From Spirochaetota bacterium (lineage in GTDB: Bacteria > Spirochaetota > UBA4802 > JAFGJZ01): 64,000 nucleotides of DNA. Under the pieces are notes generated by a model. It saw only the letters and a list, made by a program, of their open reading frames with translations, made no database searches and had not been told where the DNA came from. Location: the NCBI GenBank assembly GCA_016934935.1, contig JAFGRW010000064.1:113456-177455 (forward strand), in the 5' to 3' direction. Both the position numbers and the translations under genes were made by a program. Shown one piece after another: positions 28,150 through 37,911 of the stretch (position 1 is its first letter; each line of letters opens with the position of its first letter).

Positions 28150-29934
28150 ATGGCACTTATAACACTTCAGAATATTACTCACACTTTCGGAGCATTGCCT
28201 CTTCTAGACTCCATAACCGTGCATATCGAACAGGGAGAGAAAATAGCTCTTCTTGGACGCAACGGTTCGGGCAAGTCGACACTCATGAAGATAATTAGCG
28301 GAGAAATTTTACCGGATAGCGGAACCGTTATAACAGACAAATATTTCAAATGCGCCCTGATGCCTCAGGATGTGCCATCATCAATTGATGGCACAATTAC
28401 TTCTGTAATTTCTTCGGGCCTTGCGGATCCTTCCGACCTGAGTCGTGTTGAATATATAATTTCTCTTCTTGATCTGGATAAGAATTCACAATTTGAAACT
28501 CTTTCGGCAGGCATGAAACGTCGTGTACTTCTCGGATATGCGCTAGTTTCAGACCCCGACCTTTTGCTTCTGGACGAACCCACAAACCACCTTGATATCG
28601 CCTCGATCACCTGGCTTGAAAATTTTTTAGTAAAATACAGGGGCACAATTCTTTTAGTAACACACGATCGTTCCTTTATGCAAAATATTACGAACCGTAT
28701 TATTGAAATAGACCGGGGAAGACTTTTTGACTGGAAATGCGGTTATAATATCTTTCTGGATCGGAAAAACGAGTGGCTTGAGAACGAAGATACCCAAAAC
28801 AGAGTCTTTGACAGGAAACTTGCCGAAGAGGAGGCCTGGATTCGCAAGGGCATCAAGGCAAGACGAACCCGTAATGAAGGACGGGTAAGAGCCCTTATGA
28901 AGATGAGAGACGAGCATAGAGCCAGAAGAAGTGCTCAGGGTAACGCTAAAATAGAAGTAAATCAGGCCGCTCAGTCGGGCAAAATGGTTGTAGAGGCCGA
29001 AAACATCACTTTCGGTTATGACAAAACACTTATAGATGACTTTTCCATACGGATTGTTCGCGGTGATAAAATTGGCATTATAGGAGCCAACGGATGCGGG
29101 AAAAGCACCCTGATCAGGATAATTCTGGGGCTGCTGCCTGTACAAAGCGGTTCTGTCCGGACAGGAGCAAATCTTGAAATCGCCTATTTTGACCAGCTCA
29201 GGAATCAGTGTGATGACAACTTAACCGTTATTGATAATGTTTCTAACGGCTGCGAAACTGTCACCATTAATGGACGGGACCGTCATATAATCAGTTACCT
29301 TCAGGATTTTCTGTTTACTCCCGAAAGAGCTCACGAAAAAAGCGGCGTACTATCCGGAGGTGAAAAAAACCGCCTGCTGCTTGCCAAGCTTTTCACCAAA
29401 CCAGCGAATGTGCTGGTACTTGATGAACCGACAAACGACCTTGATATCGAAACGGTGGAACTTCTGGAGGAACTAATCCTCGATTTTAACGGCACCGTTC
29501 TTATGGTAAGTCACGACCGTTCCTTTTTAAACAATACAGCAACAGATATAATCAGTTTTGAACCGGATGGTAAGCTTGTTTGCTGCGCCGGCGGTTACGA
29601 TGACTACCTAAACCAACGCACTCCATTAAACACGATTGACGTTAAAAAAACAGAATCAGAAACCACAAAGGCAAAACCTAAAATTGAAAAAATAAAACTC
29701 AGTTACAAAGAAAATATCGAAATAGAGAAACTTCCTCATGATATTGAAAAGCTTGAAAATAAAATAGAAGATCTGCATGCGAAGCTTGGTGATCCCGGGC
29801 TTTACAAGACGAATGGAGATTCCGTAAATCAAATCAAGGATGAGTTGGAGTCGCTGGAAGTAGAGCTTGAAACAAAATTTTCACGCTGGGAGGAGTTGGA
29901 AGAGAAAAGGCTGCGTGCCGAAACCGGAAGCTGA
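28150..29934 (+). CDS. ABC-F family ATPase (Uup-like)
   Basis: 594 residues with two ATP-binding domains and no membrane segment, as in ABC-F translation factors. First domain: Walker A LGRNGSGKST near residue 36, signature LSAGMKRR (Ala instead of Gly at the second position of LSGG), Walker B LLLLDEPTNHLD. Second domain: GANGCGKST, LSGGEKNR, LVLDEPTNDLD. Residues 530-590 form the Uup-type C-terminal coiled coil (IEKLPHDIEKLENKIEDLHA). Uup acts on ribosomes and DNA repair. No clear ribosome site stands out at the start. Confidence 0.88.
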   Translation: MALITLQNITHTFGALPLLDSITVHIEQGEKIALLGRNGSGKSTLMKIISGEILPDSGTVITDKYFKCALMPQDVPSSIDGTITSVISSGLADPSDLSRVEYIISLLDLDKNSQFETLSAGMKRRVLLGYALVSDPDLLLLDEPTNHLDIASITWLENFLVKYRGTILLVTHDRSFMQNITNRIIEIDRGRLFDWKCGYNIFLDRKNEWLENEDTQNRVFDRKLAEEEAWIRKGIKARRTRNEGRVRALMKMRDEHRARRSAQGNAKIEVNQAAQSGKMVVEAENITFGYDKTLIDDFSIRIVRGDKIGIIGANGCGKSTLIRIILGLLPVQSGSVRTGANLEIAYFDQLRNQCDDNLTVIDNVSNGCETVTINGRDRHIISYLQDFLFTPERAHEKSGVLSGGEKNRLLLAKLFTKPANVLVLDEPTNDLDIETVELLEELILDFNGTVLMVSHDRSFLNNTATDIISFEPDGKLVCCAGGYDDYLNQRTPLNTIDVKKTESETTKAKPKIEKIKLSYKENIEIEKLPHDIEKLENKIEDLHAKLGDPGLYKTNGDSVNQIKDELESLEVELETKFSRWEELEEKRLRAETGS

Positions 29935-29955
29935 TACAATATCCATTTAAATCAC

Positions 29956-31026
29956 TCAATCGATATCAACCCGTTCAATACTATATTTCTCATTATCAGG
30001 ATCTACTTCAATTTTAAGATAATGACGGCCTATTCCATCATATCTTTCAGGCATGGCGCCTCCGCCTCCCGAAATACGACAATCGATACCCGCAAGAGTA
30101 TACTTGTAATATGAATGGATATGGCCGAAAAGCAGCAGGTCTGTACCGTTTTCCCCAAGAAGGCTTAACAATTTATACGCCTCGTTTCTGCTTGAAAAAG
30201 ATCCTCCCCTTGTTCCGGAGGGATCAACAATCGGATAGTGAGTCAATACAATTTTCAGACCATCGGAAAGGCCAAGCCAGCCTTCAAGATCATCGTACAA
30301 TTCATGATAAAGAACACCCGACGAGGAGTCGAGAAAGACAAAAAGTGTATCTCGATAAATAAAACGAAAAGATGTTCTTCCGAAAACCTTATGCCAGTAT
30401 TTGTATTGCGAATCAAAAGAGTCATGGTTACCCATGGTTGTATAGAACGGCACCGCAAGGTTTTCCAACTCTTTTATAAATCTTTTAATCTCACTTTTTG
30501 TTCCGTTGGAGGTAAGATCACCGGTAGACAATACAAACTGTAAATCATCATCACTATTGATCGCTTCAAAAATATCTGAGACCTCTGAAACTGCTCTTTG
30601 AACATCAGAAAAAACAGCGAAAACCGGATCTTCTTCTGTGGTTTTAAAGTAGATACTGATTTTTTTGTTAACCGGAACCTCACACTTGAGGCTGTATTTG
30701 ATGCCGTTTTGACTTTCACTTAAAATTGTTACCGAATCATCGGATAAAGCGTAAGTATTTCTAACAGAATTAGAAAGCTCTATCTGCCACTCCGAAATTC
30801 CCGATTTACCCGGATCTATCACAAGTTTTATTTGCGGCGCGCTCTGATGAATTTCCAGTTTTCCCGGCTCAATGTTGTTAATAACCCCGAGACCGGAAAC
30901 AACTTCGACTTGCGCTCCGTCTACAGAAGCTATGCCAACCTCTTTATCAAGCTCATAATTTTCATTTTGAGGCACATCACACGATAGAAGCGCCAGAAGA
31001 ATAAACAGTATAGAATATTTCGTCAT
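29956..31026 (-). CDS. Metallophosphoesterase lipoprotein
   Basis: 356 residues from ATG 31026 (GGAG 6 bases upstream). A lipoprotein signal MTKYSILFILLALLSC puts the lipidated Cys at 16. A beta-domain follows, then a calcineurin-like phosphoesterase from about residue 140: VFSDVQ (motif I), LSTGDLTSNG, TMGNHDSFD, LTHYPIV, LLFGHIHSYY. The usual motif I is DxH; here the His is Gln, which may alter one metal site. Likely periplasmic or surface-attached; substrate unknown. It lies 56 bp after a beta-barrel gene on the same strand. Confidence 0.82.
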   Translation of the reverse strand: MTKYSILFILLALLSCDVPQNENYELDKEVGIASVDGAQVEVVSGLGVINNIEPGKLEIHQSAPQIKLVIDPGKSGISEWQIELSNSVRNTYALSDDSVTILSESQNGIKYSLKCEVPVNKKISIYFKTTEEDPVFAVFSDVQRAVSEVSDIFEAINSDDDLQFVLSTGDLTSNGTKSEIKRFIKELENLAVPFYTTMGNHDSFDSQYKYWHKVFGRTSFRFIYRDTLFVFLDSSSGVLYHELYDDLEGWLGLSDGLKIVLTHYPIVDPSGTRGGSFSSRNEAYKLLSLLGENGTDLLLFGHIHSYYKYTLAGIDCRISGGGGAMPERYDGIGRHYLKIEVDPDNEKYSIERVDID

Positions 31027-31082
31027 TAAATCTCCAATATGCAAATATGATTATAGCAATCCGGTAAGATTTTGAAAAACTC

Positions 31083-32153
31083 TTAAAACGATAATTTTCC
31101 ACTTAAAGAATAGAAACTAGACGTTCCAAGAACCGCTTTTAAACTTATTCCAGTATTTTGCCATGGATAAAGCGTAACTGAAGCCCCAACATGTCCCAGG
31201 AATCCGCTTGGCAATCCACCATAGAATGTATCACGCCTGTGGTTATAGAACAGATAGATATCGGCAGCCGGATCTGAAAGATTACCAGTCATAAAACCGA
31301 CACCCGTCTCGAAAAGAATCTGATTAGACGTAATCGCCGGAAGAGTCTCATCAAAATCGAAATAGACCCATTCCCTATTGAAACCGGCTTCATAAACGAA
31401 ATAGATCCCCCTGGTTGTTTTCCACAAAGAGCCACTGTTAATTACAGTTCTAAGCGATATATCCGTTGAGTACTTGTAAAACCCGTCACTGTTAAAATCG
31501 TAATATCCGGCACGAACAATAGCATCAGATTTAAAAAATGCAGCATAATTCTCAAGAAGATGCCCCTTTTGCCCGGCAAATCTGTATTTTGCCGATAGTT
31601 GATAATGCCTTGTATCATCATCTATAGCACTGTTTATCATTGGTGAGATAACGAATCTTTTATAATGATAATCGATTTCTGTTTTCACCAAAAGAGAATA
31701 ATCAAACGCCGGATCGTTTGTATATTCCAAACCGGCATTCAAAGTTACCGTCCTGTCTTTATCAGTAAACCAGTCACCTTCAGAGCGGTATCGCCCGATT
31801 GTAACACCGTAAAAGTCGGCAATAAAGGGTAAAACCAGAAACGAAACCCCAAAGGCCGCGAAAGGCACTAATGGGCCAGTATAATCACGCGGTGCTCCGC
31901 CATCCGCAAGAATATAACCCGATCCCGCCAGCATCAATAAGCCTACCCCTTCAATAAGAAGAAGCTCCCCTGCCGTTTCGCGCTCACCTGCCACAAAATG
32001 ACCGGCACCATGCAAAACCGCCCCCGGAACAACAGCGGCAACAGGCGGCAAAATTACCTCATTAAAAGAAGTCTGTTCTTCAGCAGAGAGTACGGTATCT
32101 AAATTCAGCAGAAATAGGAGCAGCAGATAAATTACGACCCTTTTAAAAAGCAT
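31083..32153 (-). CDS. Probable outer-membrane beta-barrel protein
   Basis: 356 residues. Signal peptide MLFKRVVIYLLLLFLLNLDT, cleavage near SAEEQ. Residues 35-120 hold two hydrophobic segments (LLLIEGVGLLMLAGSGYILA and LVPFAAFGVSFLVLPFIADF); the rest consists of alternating strands (TVTLNAGLEYTNDPAFDYSL, YQLSAKYRFAG, ADIYLFYNHR, ASVTLYPW) and the chain ends in Phe (LSGKLSF), as barrels do. No family name can be given. Probably cotranscribed with the metallophosphoesterase gene. Confidence 0.65.
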   Translation of the reverse strand: MLFKRVVIYLLLLFLLNLDTVLSAEEQTSFNEVILPPVAAVVPGAVLHGAGHFVAGERETAGELLLIEGVGLLMLAGSGYILADGGAPRDYTGPLVPFAAFGVSFLVLPFIADFYGVTIGRYRSEGDWFTDKDRTVTLNAGLEYTNDPAFDYSLLVKTEIDYHYKRFVISPMINSAIDDDTRHYQLSAKYRFAGQKGHLLENYAAFFKSDAIVRAGYYDFNSDGFYKYSTDISLRTVINSGSLWKTTRGIYFVYEAGFNREWVYFDFDETLPAITSNQILFETGVGFMTGNLSDPAADIYLFYNHRRDTFYGGLPSGFLGHVGASVTLYPWQNTGISLKAVLGTSSFYSLSGKLSF

Positions 32154-32390
32154 TTAATTAAACCTGTTCATTTAGTTCCATTATACAATATTTTTTTCAA
32201 GGTCTACAAAGCATGCTATTCAACCAAAAAGTACATCTTTTTTTTCATTATTATTGTGAATTTTTTATACTGCTTTTTTACAAGATTTTTTGTTTTAAAA
32301 TAGTGACGCCTCCATTCCAGAATCAAATCTGCGACGTTAACGATAAAATGTAACACATGTAACATTTTTTTTGAATCTCATTAAAACATC

Positions 32391-32420
32391 TTGACTTAAA
32401 TAACAGCTGCAACCTATTTA
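32391..32420 (+). promoter_or_regulatory. Candidate promoter of the xylanase gene
   Basis: TTGACT (32391-32396), 18 bases, TATTTA (32415-32420). Two direct ATGTAAC repeats (32348-32363) lie just upstream as a possible operator. The predicted 5'UTR contains AACGCG...CGCGTT and CCGG AAAA CCGG hairpins at about 32432-32470. Confidence 0.45.
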
Positions 32421-32508
32421 AATACAGGTAACGCGATATTATTCACCGGAAAACCGGATATGACGCGTTAATGCCATATCTGATTATTTGAGAAGCTGGA
32501 GGCCTCAG

Positions 32509-34221
32509 ATGAATTATTCCTTTTTTAAAACTGCACTATTAAGCAAAACAGTACTGTTTGTACTTTTAACATCTGTTTTTATTTCATGTTCACGTGACCC
32601 ATTAAAAGAATATGATTCTCAAATTGAAACTGATCTTATGCCCATAAAGGAATTTTACAAGGATGACTTTCCGGTTGGTGCCGCTATTGAACCTTTTCAG
32701 GTCGAAAAGGCGGAGGGAGCTCTGCTTCGTTATCACTATAACAGCATAACCTGTGAAAACGCAATGAAATTCAAGTCGATTCACCCGAAACAAAAAGTTT
32801 ACAACTTCAAGGCCGCGGACAGGATTGTCGAGTTTGCCAAACGCTATAACATGAAAATGCGCGGACATACCTTTGTATGGCATCACCCTGCCGAACAGGT
32901 ATTCTGGATTTTTTTAAACAATGATGGTTCCAAACGTTCTCGAGAAAGTGTTCTTGAACTTCTTGGTGAGCACATGCAAACACTAGTTGACCGTTACGGC
33001 GATACCATCTACGCCTGGGATGTTGTTAACGAGGCCATTGACATTGCAGAACCCGACAATATGAGGAAATCGCAATGGTATCACTCCATAGGCCCTGACT
33101 ATGTCACTGAGGCTTTTAAACTTGCACGGAAAGCCGCACCAGACGCGCTTCTTTTTTATAACGATTACGATTTTTTTAACCCGATCAAACGTGACGCGAT
33201 TTATGATCTTGTTAAACGCTCTATCGAACAGGGTGCGCCTATTGACGGTATAGGCATGCAGATGCATATTAACAATGGTACACCTACCGTTGAAAGCATA
33301 GAGGCCGCTATCGAGAAATTCCGCGACCTTGGTTTACAGATTCATATAACAGAGTTTGATATAAGCATGTACGCTCATGAGTATGATAAATTTGATTCTC
33401 CAAGCGAAGAGCACATTGCCAGCCAGGCTAACCGCTATAAACTTTTCTTTCAGCTTTTCCAAAAGCACAAGGATATCGTTACAAACGTAACTTTCTGGGG
33501 CTTTAACAATGGGCATACTTTTCTTACCGGCGCGCCATATAACAGACCTGACTGGCCGTTCCCTTTCGATGAGAACTTTCAGCATACAACGGCATATAAG
33601 GGAATAATGCAGTCCGATGAACTTCCAGAGTACAAACCACTGCTTGCCGTTACCGAAGTCAAGAAGTACGAGGCTCCCAAAGGTACTCCCGTTATTGACG
33701 CGAACATTGACGCTGTTTGGGAAAAGGCACCAATTGTAAAAACTGAAACAATCGTTGTCGGAGATAAACCGTCAATCGCCTCTGTTAGAGTACTATGGGA
33801 TAAGGATTATCTCTATTTTCTAGCCGAAGTCGAAGACAGCGATCTTTTTCTTAACGCGCCGGAAAAATATATGAACGACTCATTTGAAGTATTTATAGAC
33901 GAAAACAACGGCAAGACTCCCGTTTACGAACAGGATGATTTTCAATTTCGTGTAGACTATGAAAACCTGCTCACTATCGGAGGGTACTCGGACAGCTCCA
34001 TGATTAAATCGGCCGCGAAAAAAGCCGGGAAAGGATATATCGTAGAAGCGCGTTTCAAGCTTCAGACCGTAAAAGCCGCACCGGGACTTGTTATGGGACT
34101 CGATTTTCAGGTTAACCAGAACGACGGATCCGGTCAACGTACTGCTATAGCGAAATGGAATGACCTTACAAACGAATCATGGCGCAGTACCGCCGGATGG
34201 GGATTGGTAGAGCTTAAGTAA
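32509..34221 (+). CDS. Endo-1,4-beta-xylanase (GH10) lipoprotein with CBM9-like domain
   Basis: 570 residues from ATG 32509 (GGAGG 6 bases upstream). Lipoprotein signal TVLFVLLTSVFISC. The GH10 barrel spans about residues 40-365: ENAMKFKSIHP, MRGHTFVWHHP, the acid/base Glu in WDVVNEAID, and the nucleophile Glu in IHITEFDIS, with TFWGFNNGHTF near the end. A CBM9/DOMON-type carbohydrate-binding domain follows (VIDANIDAVWEKAPIV, SVRVLWDKDYLYFLAEVEDS, DSFEVFIDENNG). It cuts xylan and is held on a membrane surface. It stands alone, with its own promoter and terminator. Confidence 0.93.
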   Translation: MNYSFFKTALLSKTVLFVLLTSVFISCSRDPLKEYDSQIETDLMPIKEFYKDDFPVGAAIEPFQVEKAEGALLRYHYNSITCENAMKFKSIHPKQKVYNFKAADRIVEFAKRYNMKMRGHTFVWHHPAEQVFWIFLNNDGSKRSRESVLELLGEHMQTLVDRYGDTIYAWDVVNEAIDIAEPDNMRKSQWYHSIGPDYVTEAFKLARKAAPDALLFYNDYDFFNPIKRDAIYDLVKRSIEQGAPIDGIGMQMHINNGTPTVESIEAAIEKFRDLGLQIHITEFDISMYAHEYDKFDSPSEEHIASQANRYKLFFQLFQKHKDIVTNVTFWGFNNGHTFLTGAPYNRPDWPFPFDENFQHTTAYKGIMQSDELPEYKPLLAVTEVKKYEAPKGTPVIDANIDAVWEKAPIVKTETIVVGDKPSIASVRVLWDKDYLYFLAEVEDSDLFLNAPEKYMNDSFEVFIDENNGKTPVYEQDDFQFRVDYENLLTIGGYSDSSMIKSAAKKAGKGYIVEARFKLQTVKAAPGLVMGLDFQVNQNDGSGQRTAIAKWNDLTNESWRSTAGWGLVELK

Positions 34222-34231
34222 TCCACTTAAA

Positions 34232-34252
34232 ACCGCCGTTTAATACGGCGGT
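34232..34252 (+). terminator. Terminator after the xylanase gene
   Basis: ACCGCCGT (34232-34239), loop TTAAT, ACGGCGGT (34245-34252), then AACAAACTTTTTTA; the T run begins 8 bases after the stem. Confidence 0.7.
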
Positions 34253-34445
34253 AACAAACTTTTTTATTGCATTATTCTTAAAAGACAAAAAATCTGATGA
34301 CTTGTTTAAAAATTTCTCGGACTGTTTTTTCAAGAAAGTTACTTAAACAATGATTTCCTTTAAAACAGGTAATTTGTTTAAGTTCGTTTATTATAAATCA
34401 TAAATACCAACAAAACCGGTACGTTACCGGTTGCCGGAGACACAA

Positions 34446-34835
34446 ATGAGTAAAGAATATACCACAGAGCTTCTTCTTGATTTCGGGACTGATGGAGAAA
34501 AACTGATTCCTGTAGTCACACAGGACGCAAAATCACGTGAAGTCCTTATTCTGGCTTTTGCGAACAAGGCAGCTTTTGATGAAACGAGAAAAAGCGGACT
34601 TGCCACCTACTGGAGCCGTAGCCGTAATGAACTATGGAAAAAAGGAATGACCTCCGGGGACACCCTTAAGGTTGAAGATATTCTGATAAACTGCGAGCAA
34701 AACTCGCTTGTTTACCTTGTTACTCCCCAGGGAAGCGGTGCATGCCATGCCAAAAAGGAAGACGGAACAGCACATACATCATGTTATTATAGACGTATAA
34801 ATATTGATAACAGACTCGAATTTATCGAAGAATAG
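34446..34835 (+). CDS. hisI: Phosphoribosyl-AMP cyclohydrolase, variant form
   Basis: Histidine synthesis, opening of the PR-AMP ring. 129 residues from ATG 34446 (GGAG 6 bases before). Family marks: VLILAFANKAAFDETRKSG, ATYWSRSRNELWKKG and the Cys/His end ACHAKKEDGTAHTSCYYRR. The metal-binding DCDxD motif is replaced by NCEQN in DILINCEQNSLVYLV, and the ACH...C spacing is longer than usual. It may still be an active subfamily. It lies 21 bp upstream of hisG. Confidence 0.8.
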   Translation: MSKEYTTELLLDFGTDGEKLIPVVTQDAKSREVLILAFANKAAFDETRKSGLATYWSRSRNELWKKGMTSGDTLKVEDILINCEQNSLVYLVTPQGSGACHAKKEDGTAHTSCYYRRINIDNRLEFIEE

Positions 34836-34856
34836 AACTTTTAAGGACAGCTAACA

Positions 34857-35903
34857 ATGGATAATATACTTACAATAGGAATGCCTGCAGGATCGCTTGC
34901 CAACCCTAACCGCGGGGGCAACCTTGTTGACCTGCTTGAACGAGCCGGTTTTACTACAAAAGGCTACGAGTCGGGCGGCCCATCAAGATTTACAACAGTC
35001 GACTTTCTTTACGGTTGGGACGGCAGGCCACAGGAATTCGGGTCTCAGTTGGCAATTAATGAAATGGACGTTGCCATAGCTGGTGATGACTGGATCGAAG
35101 AGAGACGTCTGGAGTTTGAACTTGAATATGACACAAAAATTGAACTTAAACAGATAATGTCGCTTCACCGTGGAGGAGTCAGGATTGTAGGTATAATAGA
35201 TAATGATCGCCCCGAAAACACAATAGATGAATACCTTATTAATATCACAAAAGAGAAGAAACTGTTAATTATGGTATCCGAGATGCCCTATATCGCGCTC
35301 CAATGGACGCGGGAAGCACTTAAACGCATAGGCAAGCTTGACGAATATAACGAATTTACTGTACAAAAATATAAAACTCCACCGGCGATTGATTCGGGCA
35401 TTGTGATATACGAAACCTGGGGTAAAACCGAAGCTAAAATCAAAAACGGCGGAGCCGATTTCGGTATCGAAATAACCCAATCAGGAAGCGCTCTCAGGAA
35501 CTACGGCCTTAAAATTGTTGATGAAATTTTAAGCTCTCAAACAAGTATCTGGATAAACCCTGCTCTTTTGCAGAATAGTCAAAAAAAAGAGCTGCTACAG
35601 ATGTTTCTTCTTAATCTTTACGGATGCATAAATGCCGAAAACAAGGTGCTGCTTATTTTTAACTGTGAAACTTCTCAATCTTCGGCTCTGGAAGATTACC
35701 TGCAAAAAAACAATCTTTTTGCCAACGAACCCACCAAGGCTTCCGGCAACAGATATAGTGAGTACACAATACAGGTCGCCGCGGACGACAAAAAACTGCC
35801 TCTTGCAAAGATCAGATACGAACTCCTTAAACTAGGAGCTCAAAATCTGGACACCGTTCCTGTGCATTCATCGATACCCGATATCTCTGTTATCGATATA
35901 TAA
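34857..35903 (+). CDS. hisG: Divergent ATP phosphoribosyltransferase
   Basis: First step of histidine synthesis. 348 residues; recognisable HisG parts are the opening LTIGMPAGSLANPNRGGNL, EMDVAIAGDDWIEE, and the PRPP-binding loop ADFGIEITQSGSALRNYGLK, followed by a C-terminal regulatory-type domain (YTIQVAADDKKLPLAKIRYE). It is longer than classical HisG (about 300) and has several unusual segments. It sits behind hisI and before a terminator; other his genes are not here. Confidence 0.75.
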   Translation: MDNILTIGMPAGSLANPNRGGNLVDLLERAGFTTKGYESGGPSRFTTVDFLYGWDGRPQEFGSQLAINEMDVAIAGDDWIEERRLEFELEYDTKIELKQIMSLHRGGVRIVGIIDNDRPENTIDEYLINITKEKKLLIMVSEMPYIALQWTREALKRIGKLDEYNEFTVQKYKTPPAIDSGIVIYETWGKTEAKIKNGGADFGIEITQSGSALRNYGLKIVDEILSSQTSIWINPALLQNSQKKELLQMFLLNLYGCINAENKVLLIFNCETSQSSALEDYLQKNNLFANEPTKASGNRYSEYTIQVAADDKKLPLAKIRYELLKLGAQNLDTVPVHSSIPDISVIDI

Positions 35904-35951
35904 CCAATTGCTCCGTAATAACAGATAAACCTCTCCCTTTTTTCACAGCTT

Positions 35952-35972
35952 AGAGGCAACATTTTTGCCTCT
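35952..35972 (+). terminator. Terminator after hisG
   Basis: AGAGGCAA (35952-35959), loop CATTT, TTGCCTCT (35965-35972), followed by seven T. The remaining gap to 36267 shows no convincing gene. Confidence 0.9.
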
Positions 35973-36266
35973 TTTTTTGTCCCTTTTTTACTCTGAAGGT
36001 AGATTTTTATCAATAATAATGTATCTTGTATTAATACTGTTTTTCCGGTTTACACTAAAATTATTGGTAACCGGCCATAGTTTAAAAGAGATATCTCTTT
36101 TTTTAATAAATAATCTTATAAATAATGTTATAACAGAAATATTGCGATATAAAACTAACCATGATAAACCGGTGTTAGCTGAACCAAAATAAAATAACAG
36201 CAAAAAAAATCTTTAGATATATAATTAACAGGATTAGACCAGCATATTAATAATTCGGAGACAAAA

Positions 36267-36605
36267 ATGAGAATTGACAGTTACAATATGTACACTGCGG
36301 CCGATGATCTTGGAATAGATTTTGATAAATACAAATCACTGATGCGGGCATTTTTAACCGAGAACATGAACGAATATATTGAAAACCTTAGACAAAACGT
36401 CGTTGCTAATAAGTTTGACGAAATAACATTCTATGCTCACAAGATTGCTGGAGCCTCGGCAAATTATCAGACAGATGAAATAACAGAAAAAGCAAAAAAA
36501 ATCAAGGATGCCGCGAAAGAACGAAGACTAATCGATTATCGTGCCATAATAAGCCAGATGGAAGAAGATATAAAAAAGTATAAAAAAATCTGCATTGGAG
36601 TTTAA
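36267..36605 (+). CDS. Histidine phosphotransfer (Hpt) protein
   Basis: 112 residues forming a single Hpt helical bundle; the phosphoryl-accepting His58 lies in FYAHKIAGASANYQ. CGGAG lies 6 bases before the ATG. The stop overlaps the next start by one base (TAATG), so it is coupled to the REC-ATPase gene. It should move phosphoryl groups between the kinases and receivers of this cluster. Confidence 0.82.
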   Translation: MRIDSYNMYTAADDLGIDFDKYKSLMRAFLTENMNEYIENLRQNVVANKFDEITFYAHKIAGASANYQTDEITEKAKKIKDAAKERRLIDYRAIISQMEEDIKKYKKICIGV

Positions 36606-37846
36606 TGATGCGTTCTATTCTTGTTGCCGAAGATGAAGCAGGTACTGGTGAAATAATTAAAACCATATTGGAAGATGCCGGTTTTAATGTTGTTCTAAGA
36701 GCAAATGGCGAAGAAGCATTCGAGGCATACAAACAGCACGAATTCTCGGCAGTAATTACTGATCTTAATATGCCCGGGATAGACGGAGAGGAGCTGATCC
36801 GCCTGATACACACCATAAACGAAGACCAGGTTATACTGGTTCTCAGCAGCATTGATGATACCGACTCGATTATAGATTCGATGCGCAGCGGAATTTTTGA
36901 CTATATTGTAAAACCAGCCAATAAAAAGAAACTGCTCTATAAAATTAACCGGGCTCTTGAAACAAACGAACTTAAAAAAATCAAACGTATAACCGAAAAA
37001 GAGCGCGTAGTAAAACTTGAGCACGAGCTGCAATGGTACAGATGGAACGAACAGATTATTGCTCGCGATTACGACCGTTTTGACCGAACACTCTTTACAA
37101 ATCTTAATGACAGCTTTAACCAGGGTTCCGGTTTTGGTACGCTTATATCCCTGCTTGCCTTCGTTTTTGACTCAATAAAAGAAGAAAACGGAAGCTATAC
37201 TATTGATAAAGATATATACGGAATGCTCAAACAGAATTCGGAATCAGCCAAACAGATACTTAAAACATTTACAAAGATAGCCACGATATTAACCGAAACC
37301 CTTGATGCTCAAATAATTAAATGTACAGATCTTTTTGACATACTGCTTACACTGAAGATAGAGATGAAAGAGATGTCAGAAATTCATAAAAACAGTATTC
37401 ATATCGCGGACAACAGTGAAATAAGTGAAACATTAATGGTCCATGTAAACAGTAAGCTGATTACCGGGGTATTTCGGGAATTACTGATAAATGCCATGAA
37501 ATTTTCAGCAAAAGAGAGCAAGATATATATCTTTTTTCAGATAAAAAACCAGGAGTGCTGGATATCGTTTCTTAACACACCTTCACCAAACAACCGTGAG
37601 ATAGAAGGAATTCCAGAAGAGTACGCTTCCGCGGTTTTTGAACCATTTTACCGAATAGACAAGAGAGTCTATGACGGCTACAAAACACTTGATTTCGGGC
37701 TGGGCCTTACCCTTGCCGACAAGATTGTCAGAAAACATGGCGGCATAATCGAAATACAAAATGTGGAAGACCATAGCAACCTTGCCGGAAAAGAAAAACT
37801 TAAAGTTATGGTGACGGCTCGGTTACCGCTTCACATAACTATTTAA
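36605..37846 (+). CDS. Response regulator fused to a histidine-kinase ATPase domain
   Basis: 413 residues. Receiver domain 1-125 with acidic pocket (AEDE), phosphoacceptor Asp53 (AVITDLNMPG) and Lys in YIVKPANK. A coiled linker follows (about 125-150), then a helical region without a recognisable H-box, and a HATPase_c domain at the end: N box ELLINAMKF, FEPFYRID, and G2 DFGLGLTLADKIVRKHGG. Without a clear phosphorylatable His it may act through the neighbouring Hpt protein or as a non-canonical kinase. Coupled to the Hpt gene. Confidence 0.83.
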   Translation: MMRSILVAEDEAGTGEIIKTILEDAGFNVVLRANGEEAFEAYKQHEFSAVITDLNMPGIDGEELIRLIHTINEDQVILVLSSIDDTDSIIDSMRSGIFDYIVKPANKKKLLYKINRALETNELKKIKRITEKERVVKLEHELQWYRWNEQIIARDYDRFDRTLFTNLNDSFNQGSGFGTLISLLAFVFDSIKEENGSYTIDKDIYGMLKQNSESAKQILKTFTKIATILTETLDAQIIKCTDLFDILLTLKIEMKEMSEIHKNSIHIADNSEISETLMVHVNSKLITGVFRELLINAMKFSAKESKIYIFFQIKNQECWISFLNTPSPNNREIEGIPEEYASAVFEPFYRIDKRVYDGYKTLDFGLGLTLADKIVRKHGGIIEIQNVEDHSNLAGKEKLKVMVTARLPLHITI

Positions 37847-37911
37847 AACATTATGTCAATCTCGAATAATTATATTATCCGGATGTATTAAAGACTGTAA
37901 TCGTTATTATC

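Noticed and set aside
35965..36192. 75-codon hydrophobic frame after hisG
   Set aside because: It starts inside the terminator T run, has no ribosome site and low-complexity AT-rich composition.
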